The notes under the pieces are model-generated. The model searched no databases, had not been told where the DNA came from, and saw nothing but the letters and a program-made list of their open reading frames with translations. 64,000 nucleotides of DNA from Warburgia ugandensis (lineage: Eukaryota > Streptophyta > Magnoliopsida > Canellales > Canellaceae), in assembly GCA_035236585.1 (NCBI GenBank), contig CP141137.1, positions 46,956,057 to 47,020,056 on the forward strand, written 5' to 3'. Shown one piece after another: positions 37,962-53,171 of the stretch (positions are counted from its first letter, which is position 1; each line of letters begins with the position of its first letter). Position numbers and translations under genes: made by a program.

Positions 37962-40900
37962 TGTAATAACCCTAATTTTTATAAAATATTTGGTAGATAG
38001 AAAGTAGGAATTGAAAATTTTGAAAAAGGAATTGAAAGTTGAAATTTCAAGAAATTCAACTTTTAAAAAAAATGAAATCAAGAGTTGAAACAAAGATATT
38101 TAAAATGCACTTGAAAAATCAAGTCCAAAACCTATAAGCACGCCCAAATTAGAGTTCAGATGAAAATTTCATATTTTTCTTAATTTTGAAAATTAATTTT
38201 ACTATAAAGGGTAAAATAGAATCCACTTTCAATTAAATAATAAAAGTAGAATAAAATGTAAAAAATTAAAAAATTAAAAAATTAAGTTATAAATACACCC
38301 CAAAATTTTCCACAAACATTGTAGGATTTGCCCAAAACTCTCCCCTTTCTCCTTCTCCTTCTCTTTCCTCTCTCTTTCCCTTTCCCTTTCTTTTTCTCTC
38401 TCCATCTTTCCAGTCTAGCAAGTCTGCAAAAGCGCACAACATCACAGCTCCTAGGTGCCAGATAGTCGCATCCCCAGATGCACCATCCCTAAACCCAGAA
38501 CCTGACAGATCTCTCCCTTCTGGCCCTCTTGCTTCCCCTTTTCTTCTCCAATCGATGACCCCCTTTCTCCATTCCCTTTTCCCTTTTCCTTTTCCCCTTT
38601 CCCTCTTTCCTCTCCGGCTCACCTTTCCTTTCTATTTTTGGGCAAACCACATCCACTGGTGGGCACAGAATGCATCTGCACCATTGAGGACACCGATTTC
38701 CTCTCCTCTAGCTAGTCCAAGTAAGCCCTCCTCTTTTTCCTTTCCTTCTTCCTTTTTTCTTGGTAGAGATGCCTTACCAATTAGTTTTTTTGGTGAGATT
38801 CATCGGTGAACTAGAACTGGTGGATCTAATTGGAAACCACTTCGAGAACATCTTAAATGAAAGATCTGAGCCATCCGATGACATCATGGGACCCCAAAAT
38901 CTTAAAAACTGTAAAAACAGTAAACTTTAGAGTGATCTTAGACATAGATCTAAGACAAGAATGATCTGATGGTCCAAATCAGACCGTCTCATTCCTGTTG
39001 ACCAGATCTACGACCACAATGCATCCCGACCATGCACGATGGAGATGCATCAACCCAAAGTTCCCAGTGCATGCACATGCACGCAAGTGCAGTCGCGGGT
39101 TACGCAGAATGCCACAGCATTTTGGGGACCAGGATGCACCGCTAGTGTGTTCCAAAGACGAGGATGCGCCAGGACATCCTGGAGGATGTGTTCCGCTCCA
39201 GTGCACCCCAGTGACATCGTCTTGATGTGTTTTAGATCCAAAATTTAATTTGAATAGTCAAATTTATAAAAAAACATAGAAATTTAATTTAGAAGTCAAT
39301 AGAACTCTAAATTTAAATATGAAATATCATTGGAATTGTATTAACAATTACAATATAATGAAATGATAAAAAAAAAAAAAAAAATAGAAATTAAAACTGT
39401 TTAGGTTGATCAAAGGCCAAAATTCATGCAAATGTCTTTGATTAACTAAATAAGAGATGATCTAAAATGATTGAATAAGTTATATAGTTATGAGATAAAA
39501 CTAATATATTGGTTAAATCTTCTATTCAAGTAATGAATTATGATCTGGATCATTGATTGAAATCAAAACCATAGATCTAAGAGATCAAGATGAGATTTGA
39601 TCTTAGATCAACACAAAAACTTTAGATATGTAATAAGATCATTGAAAGTGTTACATCTTATTATAATGACATTTGAGCTATCTATGATTGAACAATTAAA
39701 CTTAATCAATGATCAGATTTAGCATAGTATGAAATAATTAGGAAGTAACTTAGAAAATAGTCAGAAACTAAGATATGACTAATCTAAAGTAAATTTGCAT
39801 TGCATATTTTCAGCTTTATAGTGGAATGGAATTAATGTTAGTAAGGGCCCCACAAGAACCCTTATAAGATAAGGATTGGAATCAATCTACATCTTTGTAT
39901 GTGGCAACCCAAATCCTTGAACATTAATTTAAAAATCAAGTACAAAGAAACTTAAGATATCGAGCTTATGGGACCTTTTAAAAGGATGCGATCTATTGTC
40001 ACTTTAGTGGCTTCTGAGCACTATATTTACAATGGGTGTCTTAAAATCCAAGTGATTTTTTCACGCCTTTTGTTGAAGTCTAAACGCTTCATAATATGAG
40101 GATTGTATTAACCACTTTAGAGCAGAACTCAACTAGTAAGCAATAGTCAAATATGAAAATAAGGAGTATCTAGATTTTAGAAAGATAATCAAGACATTGC
40201 CATACTAAGATTGGTTGCACATCATTTAACTTAGGAATAGTATTTAGACAATAAAATACAAAGTCGTCAAGATTAAGATGTATCAAATGATCTAAACCAT
40301 AAAATGACAATCAAATGCTAGAATTTAATAATTAGACAAGCCTTTAAGTAAAATGACTATTATCAAGGAAGATCAAATGTAAGATCATGATGATCAAGTA
40401 TAATCAAAGGTAGATCTAAAATTAATAGATCAAACCTTGAAAAATAAAATAAATAATAGATCAAACTAAGATCAATGGAAACTATAAATTAGAAGATCTA
40501 AACCATTGATCAATAGTCATCCAAAGTAAAGAGATCCATATAGATCAAGATCTTCATATTTAAGGATGATCAAAGACCAAACAAGAAGTATATATGAAAT
40601 TGTGATTAAGGAATGACATTATATACACATATAACTTGACAAATACACAAATTTATACGCTGATCAAGATCGTTGATCATTCTAAGTATTATGATTATTG
40701 CGTTCGAGGTAGGTGGAACCTTAAGAATGCATTTTTCAAAATTGCAAGATCTATGTTCTAAACATGATATTATTAATATTATAAAAATTATAAAATTAAA
40801 ATTATTCATCAAGTAGAATGTTCATAAATTGGTAGGCCTTAATTATATAAGTTGTCTAATGATTTAATTAGAATGATATGATGATCTTATGCTTAGAATT

Positions 40901-42374
40901 ATATAATCATTATCTAAAAAGCATGTTATGGAATTACATTATCTGCATAAAGTGAGAAATTACATGCTTGGTACATGAGTACCATTTATATTACTTGTTT
41001 ATCCATGAACTTAGATGGAGAAATTACATCATTATTACATGAGTACCCAATTAATGAGGATGATGATGTTGGTATGAATTTTACATATGGACAAGCAAAG
41101 ACCCTACTATACCATTATTTTCCATACGGGCATGGAGGCCTATGGATTTTGTTTTCTACAAGCATAGGCCTGGGGATACTATGTTAGGAGAGTTATGAGG
41201 GTTTGGCCATCCGCTATCAGAAGTTGATGATGATATGGATACCATGACCAAAGAGAGGCAAAATGTTGAGCGGGGTAATTATGGGAAGGCCAGCCACTAT
41301 GATGGTCTTTCTCCCCATATAAACATGATGTTGTGTATTTTTCTACCATATTATCAATGGAGCATATAGTAGTTATCCAAGCACGCTTGTATGGATCAAA
41401 CTGCAACATAGTAGTCCTTTATATATTTTGCACTATGGTGCAAGGCATGATGAGATGCCTTATGATGTGGCATGATAAGATGCCTTATGTCATGGCAAGA
41501 TAAGATACCCAATGTTACCTCATTACCGATGTTTCCCATAAAGTAATATTTTCCAGCAGAGGTTGGATGATTATGGACCCCATACAATGAGGGGTGTGGA
41601 TGATTAGGGACCTCGTATGTGAGGGGTATGGATATTGAATCCAGTATGATTTGGATGTGGATATTATGATATTGTTATTGATGACATTAACTATTTTTCA
41701 TGACTTTAATAATTTATATATACGAATTATTAGAAAATATATTCATAGAAATTTCACTTAAGAAATTACATGATAAATTTACTACACAGAGTTTGTTTCA
41801 TGGAAATTGAATTACTTGATTCATATGGAATACAATAGATATGAATATTAAAGTTATTAAAGAATTATTGGATTATAGATTATGCTTTGAGTTCCACACG
41901 CTTCTTAAATCCCTTACCAAGCATAGCTTGTTGAGATATTGTAAATATTTAAATGTTTACAATATCTCAAATATAGATAGATAGGAGTGGATGGACACAA
42001 CACCGAGATACCCGCAACCATACTACTGATCAAGGGTGCATACTCTTATTAATATTCTTGTATTGTATAGTTTGTTATTTGGACTATGAAGTTTAGACAT
42101 TTCATGAAATAAATATAAGAGGGTTGTGTATGTGAACCATTGGATGGGCCCTGTTTTCAAGAAATGAGTTTCTATTAATTAATTTAGTAGAAATATATTT
42201 TATAAACAAAAAATATATATACATATGGTAAGAAAGTGAAAGTGACATCTGGGCATTTAGAAATGAATTTCAAAGAAAACCTTTTTTTTTTTGCTGTTTG
42301 ATTTTATAACAAATCAGGAGTTCCATCTCTTGAAAATAAACGCGCAAAAGTGTTTCAAAACTTAGGTTGTCCCA
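37962..42374 (+). repeat. Left LTR of the old Ty3/gypsy element
   Basis: It begins TGTAATAACCCTAATTTTT, a start typical of Tekay/Del-like LTRs (TGTAATRACCC), and ends near CTTAGGTTGTCCCA just before TTGGTATCGAAG. At about 4.4 kb it is long even for this group, so it may hold unseen insertions. A TATAAATA at 38,287-38,294 suits an LTR promoter. No second copy is available to check the ends. Confidence 0.55.
41931..41970 (+). other. Stem-loop in the old LTR
   Basis: TTGAGATATTGTAAA (41,931-41,945) pairs perfectly over 15 bases with TTTACAATATCTCAA (41,956-41,970) around a 10-base loop. It lies about 400 bp from the LTR end. Comparable stem-loops lie in the solo LTR and in the LTR at 54,253. 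This suggests a transcript structure near RNA 3'-end formation; the function is inferred. Confidence 0.6.
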
Positions 42375-43712
42375 TTTGGTATCGAAGTGGTTCATCCAGT
42401 CACTTCTAGCCCCATTTTTCCAAAAAAAAGATGACAATCCAAATATAGGTTAGGATAGAATTAGTTAAGTAGATAACTCAAGTAGGAATAGTAGTTAGCT
42501 CATTGAAGAATAATGAAATATGAGCAGACCCCACCTAGTAAAACAACTAGGAGGATGGCTCAAAGAGCTAATGATTCCAATATAGAAAATAGTGAACAAG
42601 GGAATCAAGTAATAGAAATAGTTACGCAAGTATTATGAGACATTCTTCCTTATCTACAATACCATTTCAACCTATAGTAGTGTAAAATATCATACTTAGG
42701 TTTAACCTGAAGTCTTACCTAGCACACCTATTTATAGATAAAATACCCCAACACTGGTACATGATTATTCTTCACTTATACCAAGTGTAATAGCGGGAAG
42801 TTCAACAAGACCAATTGATAAACTAGAAAAGATGATAAAAACATTCTAGAAGACTAATCCCAACCTTTATAGGAAAGGTGAAATAGAAACTATTGAAGAA
42901 TAGATATTAGAAATAGAGAAAACCTTAGAAGTTTTACAAACTCTTTTACAAATGAGGTTAGGATTGCCACATGTCTTGAAATAAGAAGCGGCATTCTAGT
43001 GGCAATAGGTCAAATGGACCAATTATCAAATAGAGATGATATGACTTGGAAAGAATTCAAGGAAATAGTTAATAATAAGTATTTTCTCCTCACAATCAAT
43101 AAAGGAGAAGAGTTATGACAAGGAAAAACTTATCATGCTAGAATACGAGAATAAATTCAACTGAAGAGATTTGTACCAAATATCTATACTAAGGATAAAC
43201 AATTAGCTGATCGATTTCTGGAGTGAGTAGAAATGACCTCTAAATTTGAGGAAAATTGCAAGACAAATCAGACAATGGGGCATAGTGAAATGGGAATTAC
43301 AATCCTAAACCTTTTTAAGGAAAACAAACAACCCATGACAGCATATAGGTCACAAAGAAATTAGAGTCTATACTTCTTGTGCATCAAGTGTGAATTTAAC
43401 AATGAAAAAGTTGGGAATTTGATATGATAACCACAGTTGATGAGTCAGCACAAGAGTTCATCAAGATTAATTGGAAGAAGGATGAATACTGATTTATCCT
43501 ACTTGACATGATAGATTTTGATATTATTCAAAGAATGGATTAGTCAGAAAAATAATGGATTGTCGTAAAAAGAAAATCAAATTTTACATATTGATGAGGA
43601 AATAGTCGTTGTATATTGGAAATAAGACTTTGTAAACAAATACACGTGGCTAAACACTTCTCTAATGACTTTTAAGCATTTATGACAAATACGATGATTG
43701 TAGATGATGAAC

Positions 43713-46187
43713 TGTAATGACCCCAATTTTTGTAATATTAAAAGGCCATGAAAAGTTCAGTTTTAAAGATAAGGGAATTTTGGTCATTTCACTAGTTTCC
43801 TTGACTAAACCCAGGAATTTGGTCCTAAAAATGGTTCCATTAGATGCGTCTCGGAAAAATGAATCCAATGAGACCAAAATCACCCAAAACGGAGTTAAAA
43901 TGAGCAAGTTATGGCCCTTTGAAGTTCAGGGGCAAAACTATAATTTTTACAAAAAAGGGTTTAGCAGCAAAACACAGGGGCCCGTTTTGATACGGGCACC
44001 CTTCATCTTCAACCTCCTAGAGGTTTCTGGAATGGCAGTGTTTCAAGAAGAAACCACCGCCATTCTGGAGGTTTCTCCACCACCATTCAAAGGCAGTTAG
44101 AACCCCTCCAGAACCCTCTTTAAAAGCCCTATAAATAGAGCTCATGGGCACCTCTAATGGCAGCCCAAAACCTTGGAGAAAACCAGGTGTGAAGCAGTGA
44201 CCTAGAGGGGAAAACGAGGACAAAAACCCAGCAACGAGCCAGGTACGTCCGAGATTGCTCAAAACCCATCTCCCCCATAGTTCTAAGGTCAATTCCCCTA
44301 AGTTTTTGCATGAAAAACCATGCAAAATGGAGCTTGAGAGAGCCACCAAGGACCCTGGGACGTCCCCAGGGCCACACTAGTTCGACAGGGTCGAACCAAG
44401 GTGTCCTGAGGCGCACGCCGCAGACGCGCAGCGCGCTAGCGTGCATCGACTTTTTGTTGTGTTAAAGAAGCTAGGGCGCATGATGCTGATGCGCAGCTCC
44501 CTAGCATTCCGTATTTTAATACTTGAGGGTCTTGTGTACATACTACACTAAAACACTTATAACTTGAGATCTAGAGCTCTGATTGAGGCGCCGCAAAAGG
44601 CATTGTATCTTTGTCGACGATGCGGACACATCCAAACTATAAAATCCCTGATCAAGGCCCAATAAAAGGAGGGCATGACCCTTAGAATAGGATGGTGGCG
44701 CGTGGCCACTAGAACTTTGGAAAACTGAGGATACCAAGGCCCAATTAGGACCTTAGGACACCCATAGGCATAGGGATGGACCCTAATGCCTAAGTAATAA
44801 GACCCAACTGCTCTAAACCCATAAAAGATAGGTTAAACTAACCTTGAGTCCCCAAACCATGTTCAGGAGCGTACGAGGACAAAAGGGTTAACGCGACCTA
44901 GTCAGGTAGGTGCTCTATCACTATTAGATTCCTTTAAAAGGTCTATTATTGTTTTGAGAACATATGTTATAAGTATATGACTTGTTTAGCATGACTTAAT
45001 TCAGCATGCATATGATAAACGTTTTGTACATAGACATGTTTCGTAAATGATTGCATATACATTATGCACATATATGTTTTGCAAACAAGTGTATACATTG
45101 CATGATTTTAGTACTTGCAAAGATTGCATGTCCTTGAGGGTTGCCAAAAGACGCTGGAGTGCCGAGGGCCAGGCAGTTGTGAGTGACCCAAAGAGGACAG
45201 GTTTTAAACAAAGGTTTTTGGCTTATTTGATCGAACATGATTTGGGCTAGTAAGCTCGAGGGTGCTATGCCAAGGGGTGTGGGTTGGCCACCCAGCCCCT
45301 ACCACTATTAAGTGGATGGGTACCACGCCCAAAAAGGGCATGTCCCTGCTTCGACTACATGTGGTACAGGGGGCTACCACTGGTGTCACGGCACTGGGTC
45401 GAAGTGTCATATGCCTCGTGGAGGATATGATCCTGTGTCCCTAGGTACCCGGGGACCAGACGGCGGTGAGATCGTGGGCATAGTGGGACCCTATGGTTTT
45501 GTGGATTTATGTACATTGCATATGGCATGATATAAGGTTGGTTGACCATACCATGATAGATATCCATGAGTTGGATTCAGTTGAGCATCTGATGCATATT
45601 TTTATGATTATGATATATGATTACTTTCGACTTGGATTATGATATTTCTTTAAGTCGTCAGTATTCCGGTTTGATAGTGGCTTTTAATATCGATATTGAA
45701 CGTGATTATTCGAACAACATGCATATGTTTTTATGAGCACATAATTTTAAAAGATCGCATGTATTACAAAACTAGTAGTGATAGACTCCTACTGAGTATA
45801 GTATATACTCACCCTATCCTTAACATTTTTCAGGATGATTCCATCCATGAGTAGAGGACATCTATGTTAGTGCTACGAGCAAGCGAATCAAAAAGGAAAC
45901 AATTATACATGTAAGTAAATTCTCAACCCTTTGGACATGTATTTGTATTTAATTACGGTTGGGCTGTGTGCTGTGACTGGATAGACCTGGGGAAAAACGT
46001 TTATGATTTCTAAAGCTTTTCAGAAACTACCTTAGATATTTTGAAAGCAAATGACACTCGGGGTTTTCAAAATGAATTCCAAATAAAAGATTTTTCCGCT
46101 GCATTGCATTGTTTTTCAAATAGGGATCCCGCCTTAGGAATTTAGATTTTTCATTTAAAAATGCATGGGAAAACCCGGGTCGTCACG
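43713..46187 (+). mobile_element. Solo LTR, Tekay/Del-like, 2,475 bp
   Basis: It starts TGTAATGACCCCAATTTTT and ends GGGTCGTCACG. The string TGAAC stands on both sides (43,708-43,712 and 46,188-46,192), an exact 5-bp target duplication. No internal retroelement sequence lies between, so this is a solo LTR left by recombination between two LTRs. A TATAAATAG at about 44,131 fits a promoter. It sits inside the older gypsy element, between its protease-like and RT-like parts. Confidence 0.88.
45793..45811 (+). other. Stem-loop in the solo LTR
   Basis: TGAGTATA (45,793-45,800) pairs with TATACTCA (45,804-45,811) around a 3-base loop, about 375 bp from the LTR end. Its place matches the stem-loop of the old LTR at 41,931, though the stem sequence differs. 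Confidence 0.55.
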
Positions 46188-46789
46188 TGAACAATCCAAG
46201 ATGATGGAGATAGATGTAGTTAAAGAATTCTAAGATATTTTTAAGGAATTTTTAAGATTTCCACCCCAACAAGAGATTGAGTTTACTATTAAATTATTAC
46301 TAACCAAATTGAAAAAGTTAAAAAGTCAATTACAAGAATTATTAGGCAGAAGATTTATTCGGCCTAGTAATTCACTTTGGAGAGAACCAATCCTCTTAGT
46401 AAAAGAAAAAAGGATGGATCAATCATATTATGCATTGACTACAAAATGCTGAATAATGTTACTGTGCTGAATAAATACCCTCTACTCTGCATTGATGATT
46501 TATTTAAGAAAACTTCAATGCACTATCATCAATTATGAGTTAGAAATCAAAAATAGTATTCAAAACAAATTATAGACAAAATGAATTCTTAGTTATACCA
46601 TTTAGACAAATGATATTCATGAATTTGATGAAAGTGAGTTTTCTTTGATAAATTTGTGATTGTATTCATTGATGACATATGGATTTATTCTACCAGTATC
46701 AAAGAACATCATGAACACTTATGGATTGTGCTCAACACTCTCAGAACTTGTAAATTGTTAAGTGCAGTTGGTATGATTGAATTAAAGGT

Positions 46790-47800
46790 GGGAGTAATTC
46801 AATTACTTCCTAAATTTTATGGGTTGGATAGTGAGAGTCCTTACCTGCATTTAATATAACTCAATGAAGTGTACATGACCCAACATACACAAAACATCAA
46901 ATTAGATGTGGTAAGACTCAAATTATTTTCTTATTCCTTTAAAGGAAAAGGCTAAGATGTGGTTTCATTCACTGCCCCCAGGTTCCATACGAACATGGTA
47001 AGAAATGATTAGAAGGTTCTTGAATAAGTTCTTTCCTATACATAAGACAAATGCTCTCTGCTGATATATAATGAATTTTACTTAGAAAGATAAAGAAAAT
47101 TGCGACCAATGCTTGGAAATATTCAAAAAAATTATTGTTAACTTATCCACATCATGGATATGAACTTTGGTGTATCATTAGCTTCTTTTATAAAGGACTT
47201 AATTCTGATATGGGTCAACTTATTGAAATGATGTGCAATGACAATCTCTTAAACAAACAACCTAAAGAGGCACAAGAGTATTTGGAATGACTAGCAAAAA
47301 GTGCACAAACTTGGGCTGATTCAGAAAAAATAGGTTACCTAAATAAGCCTAAGTCCACCATCACATCCGCTAGGAGAGGAATATATGATATGACTAAAGA
47401 AGATGACATGAATATTAAAATAGCATCTGTAGCTAGATTAGAGGCCATGGAAATGAGAAAATTTTCCTCTAAGAAAGTTGAATAGATGTGTGATATTTGT
47501 GAAAGTAATACACACCTTACTTAGGAATGTCCCATCATTCTTGCATTTCAAGATGTACTTCATAAACAAACACATTCTTATAAGCAACATTTTTCCCCAT
47601 CTTTGGAGACACATAATTCTAACTAGAGTAATCATTCTACTTTCAAAAATCAATACAATGCTAATGTCTCACATTAAGGCCCAATACCAACCCTATCACC
47701 AAAAACAAGGACCACTTGCTCCTAGACCTTACCTTCCTCCACATAAGAGGAAAGTGGAGAATAACTTTCATCAAGACCTGTAATACTAGGAGAAGATAAT
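46790..47800 (+). mobile_element. Athila/TAT-like gag fragment
   Basis: Fossil Ty3/gypsy gag of the Athila/TAT type. Translated pieces include FSYSFKGKAKMWFHSLPPGS and a following FLNKFFP, a very typical block of this lineage, then a zinc-knuckle-like CDICESNTH region near 47,490. It abuts the RT-like remains of the old chromovirus element at about 46,760-46,790, so a junction between two unrelated elements lies there. It is broken in many places. Confidence 0.7.
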
Positions 47801-48664
47801 TTATTCAAGAACTTATTCAAGTGTTTAGATTGTTTAAATTATTCAAGGCTGATAAACCCACTTTTAATTCAAAAACTTGTTGATTGTTTTACTGCAAGTG
47901 CACGGGCTATTGTAATATAGCTTATGCAAGTACGGGTCGATCCCATGGGGATGTGATGGCCTCTATAGGTTTTTTCTAATTAATTTTAAATTAATTTGAA
48001 AGGTAGGGTTGCACGCTTGTGGTGATTATCCTAGGTGGGCCATGAGGTATGCTGAAATCCACCATTGATCTTATGGGATTGGGTGCCCTTACTATTAATT
48101 TTCACACTCCATAGTAGTTCAATCAACACATAAATCACATTAAAGCAATAAATGTGACCTAATAATACAATTAAAGACAATAAACTAATGCAAAACCCAA
48201 AAAATGCAACAATTATCAAAGATGCTTTCTATATGCAATTATAGTACCAAAACAATGTAAACCCTAATCTAAGAAATAAAAGGAGTGAGGAAAACTTACA
48301 GTGGGGTTTCTGATGAAGATCAAGTGTCGGATATCTTATCTCACACTTGCCTTGTTTTAATACAACCCTTTTAAAATTGAAATTAAAATTGCAAGTGACA
48401 ATGGTCCTCATTACAAGATTCACTCAAAAAAAGGAAAAAGTCCTATTTTAAGAAAGTAGAAAAATTCTATTTACTTGATGAAGCTCTACTTGCCAATTTC
48501 CTCTACTTTCCAATTTTTTGAAAAATAGAAATAGTAATAAAAATAAAAATACTCCTAAAAATACCTAAAATGCTAAAACAATGCAATTCATAAAAAAAAA
48601 TTCTAATTTTTTTATTATTGATTTTTTTGAATTTTTAATTAAATTTTATGAAAACTCCATTGTA

Positions 48665-48684
48665 GGTCCCTAGCAACGGTGCCA
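48665..48684 (-). other. Primer-binding-like site
   Basis: On the minus strand this reads TGGCACCGTTGCTAGGGACC, close to the TGGCGCCGTTGCCGGGGA site (thought to pair with Asp tRNA) used by Athila/TAT-type elements. The adjoining LTR would start at 48,691 and run to higher coordinates. Confidence 0.65.
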
Positions 48685-48690
48685 AAAACT

Positions 48691-50143
<1,453 letters not shown>

Positions 50144-50835
50144 GGGAGAAGAAGTGAAAAGAAAGGGGGGAACGGTTTCCTCTTCCTATGGTTCAACCTA
50201 GGCGGAGAGAGCTTTTGGTGGCTGGTTTCCTCTTCTTTATAAATTTCTTTCACCTTCTAAATTCTATTTGTTTCCTTCTCTCATTGATATCCTTCTTTGA
50301 ATTGTTTCCTTTTCTCTAATTAGAACTCCTTTTCTTTTAGAAAACCATCCCATCTTACCCTGTGAGCGATCTGCACCATTGAATCTCAATCTGAGCTATC
50401 CAAGCCTCTTTTGCATGATCTACAAAATAAAAGACCAATTTAGAGTCATCTAAAATATACATTATACCTCTGATTAGCTCTGATGAGCATCTAACTATTA
50501 AAATTTACAAATTAACAATTAGATTATTAAGTAGAACTAAAATTAAAATTGAGTTAAAATTTACAAATTTGATCGGTCAGATGATCTAATTGAATGCTAA
50601 ATTAGGGGTATTTTAACCAAAATTAAACACTTAACACACCCCCAACCAGCATTTTGCTAGTCCTGAGCAAAACATGCAAAAATCAAATTTCAAAAATTAT
50701 TTTCAAGTCAACTCTACTTTTTCCTCAAAGAATTATCTTCGATAAATCTTTAACTTTGGCATACGAATAAAAATGAATGAAGAATTCAAAACTCTATCCA
50801 TATGCTAAAAATATTTCACTTAAGCTCAGATCTCA

Positions 50836-50837
<2 letters not shown>

Positions 50838-50878
<41 letters not shown>
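50838..50878. repeat. (GT)n microsatellite
   Basis: About twenty uninterrupted GT units in AT-rich LTR-like DNA. Confidence 0.95.
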
Positions 50879-52511
50879 CTATAAATAGAATAATCTTTAT
50901 CTCTACATAGACTTCTCACTTTTGAACTCAACTTGAAATATGTTTTGATCTCAATCCTCACTAATGACACACTCTCAAAAAAAAAAATATCTCAGAGGAT
51001 TCAAATCATATCTCTCTTTTAAATATATGAGCAAAGTCAATGAAAGCAAATTTATTTCACATATATTCATAAAGGAATGGAGTTACTAAGGAATTTAGTT
51101 TTGATCCCTTTGGAATGGATGTCATTACCTTTGAATATTTAGAAATACTACTCTTTAAATCATATCCATTCATTTCCTCATCAAGACTATATTTCTCCTA
51201 GAATTAATAGGTCTTCAACTGGGACGAAATGTAGGCTTAGAAGTGGGTACCAAAGAAAGGGTATAAAGGGTATTCAAAATTTCTTCAAAAATAAGTAGAG
51301 GTCTTCTACTGAAGTTGACAATTCCTCTTTGCTTGTTTGTATTAAAGTGAATATTTCTTTTTCCACTTTCTTTGCATTCTTCTCTCTTTTTTTCAGCACT
51401 TTTTTTTTCTTTCTTTTCAATACTTTTGAATCTCTTTGAAGAATATTTCTTTTCTTGATATTCACTTTTCTACTTCAATTGAAACTAAAAGTATTTCTCC
51501 ATTCATCTCTATTTTATTTTTCAAAGAAAATAGGTAATGAGTATTTTATATTGGGTTAATATGGGTAAAGGTCATTTGGATGAGAAAAGAAAAGGGTTAT
51601 ATAAAAGGCTCAAATTGGCTAACTAGTGGTAAAAATACTTTTGAGTACGCTTTATGTCTCCAGGTTAATATTAAGGATGGCCTAAATCATTTTCTAGGTT
51701 TTATATAATCTATCAAATTCAATGATCTTCCAAAATTTTAAAGATAATATTCTAATAATTTAGGTAATTAGCCATTTTTTAGAATTGATGGGATCAAATT
51801 TTCTTTAACCACACTAAAGAAAAGTAGGATCATTTATAACCTCTCAAATAATGAAAGGCTCTAAAACTCACTTAGGTTATAAGTTTCCATTGAATTTCTT
51901 TAGGATATCTAAGTTATAACTACTTATCAATTTAGACTATGTATGTGCAACTGCATGGACAAACGTGATTTGAGACTTTACTTTCATGAAATACTTTAGA
52001 CAATGAGTAAAATGATGAATTAATCATATTCAGTTTCATTACTAAGCCAAAGTTATTTAGATTATAATTTAGAAAATTCAATTCTCATCATAGTATAGGA
52101 ATGGACCTAAAATTTCTCTTCTTTTTTTTGCAATTTTTTTTTTAAAATAAACTAACAAAAGCTAGAATTTGATAGAATTTTACACCCCCAACCTAAAAGA
52201 AACATTGTCCTCAATGTTCAAAAAGTAGGATGATGAAAATGCATTGAGAAATGCAAAAAAATGGGAGATAGAAAAAAAAAAATTGAAAAAGAAAAAAACT
52301 AAGGTACATAATTATTACAGATGAAAATTTTCAAAGGAAAATTTTTACTGAGTTTGAAACTTCCCCAGGTCCCATATGAAATGAGCTGGACAAGCCTTTG
52401 ACAAGGAATGGTGAATAAATTTATCTTACAATTTTGAATTTGTAATTTCATCATAAGGCAAGATAAATATATCTTCAAGTTGCTCTCATAATTAGAGACA
52501 ATTGTGGAAGC

Positions 52512-52907
52512 TTAATGCGGCCTTTTTGGAAATGGAGCAAGGATGTCATATGACTTAGTGGGTGGTACATTTTCCTTATCAGCCAATTTATCTATTTTTC
52601 TAACCAGTTTCGGTACTATCTCAGCCTTTTTAGGACCAAAATTTTCAAATATGTTACCATTATAAATAATGGTAATTGCCTTTTTTTGTTCCATGTTTAT
52701 AACTGAAGAATTAATCTCACCTACCACATCCATATCATCAAGGTTTTCATTTGGTGGAATAGGACATTTCCCTTGATCAATGGTTTGTAGCATTTGAGAC
52801 ATCATATTCTTCAATTTAGTCATGGAATCTGTGTTCTCTTTTAATTGGGCTTTAATTTGAGAAATTTTCTTCTCATAATTAGGGACACTTGTGGGAAATT
52901 GATACAT
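52512..52907 (-). mobile_element. Athila-like gag-pol linker fragment
   Basis: A fossil 131-codon piece. The first half is a coiled-coil-like charged stretch (KKISQIKAQLKENTDSMTKL). Then come KKAITIIYNGNIFENFG, resembling the AVTLRSGK-type linker of Athila/TAT elements, and a Pro-rich end APFPKRP matching their PFPQR-type sequence. The protease and RT expected beyond it are not recognisable. Confidence 0.55.
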
Positions 52908-52919
52908 CCTTTTTGGAGA

Positions 52920-52924
<5 letters not shown>

Positions 52925-52990
<66 letters not shown>
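52925..52990. repeat. (AG)n microsatellite
   Basis: About 33 AG units next to LTR-like flanks shared with the 49,959 run. Confidence 0.97.
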
Positions 52991-52994
<4 letters not shown>

Positions 52995-53171
52995 GATAGG
53001 GGAGTTGTCGGCCAGCGTTGGAGCGGTAGAGAAGGTGGAGATATGGTGCTAGAGTGAGAAGGAGATGGAGAGAGAGGAGAAACAGAGGGTGAGAGAAGAG
53101 AAACAAAGAAGTGGTGAGTGAAAGACAGAAGACAAATAGAGAAGTGAAGAGGGAAAACCATTGGACAGGGT

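Larger units (their letters stand above)
37962..46790 (+). mobile_element. Old Ty3/gypsy element, broken and interrupted
   Basis: Fossil chromovirus-type LTR element on the plus strand. Parts seen in order: a left LTR (37,962-42,374), a worn Met-tRNA primer site (about 42,376), gag-like sequence (about 42,830-43,270), the protease-to-RT boundary near 43,500, and RT-like sequence from about 46,200 to 46,760. A younger solo LTR (43,713-46,187) is inserted between these. No right LTR was found. Many breaks run throughout, so it is clearly dead and older than the inserted LTR. Confidence 0.7.

Noticed and set aside
38979-39248. Overlapping open frames on both strands near 39.1 kb
   Set aside because: They fall within the old LTR in a G+C-richer patch and show no protein family.
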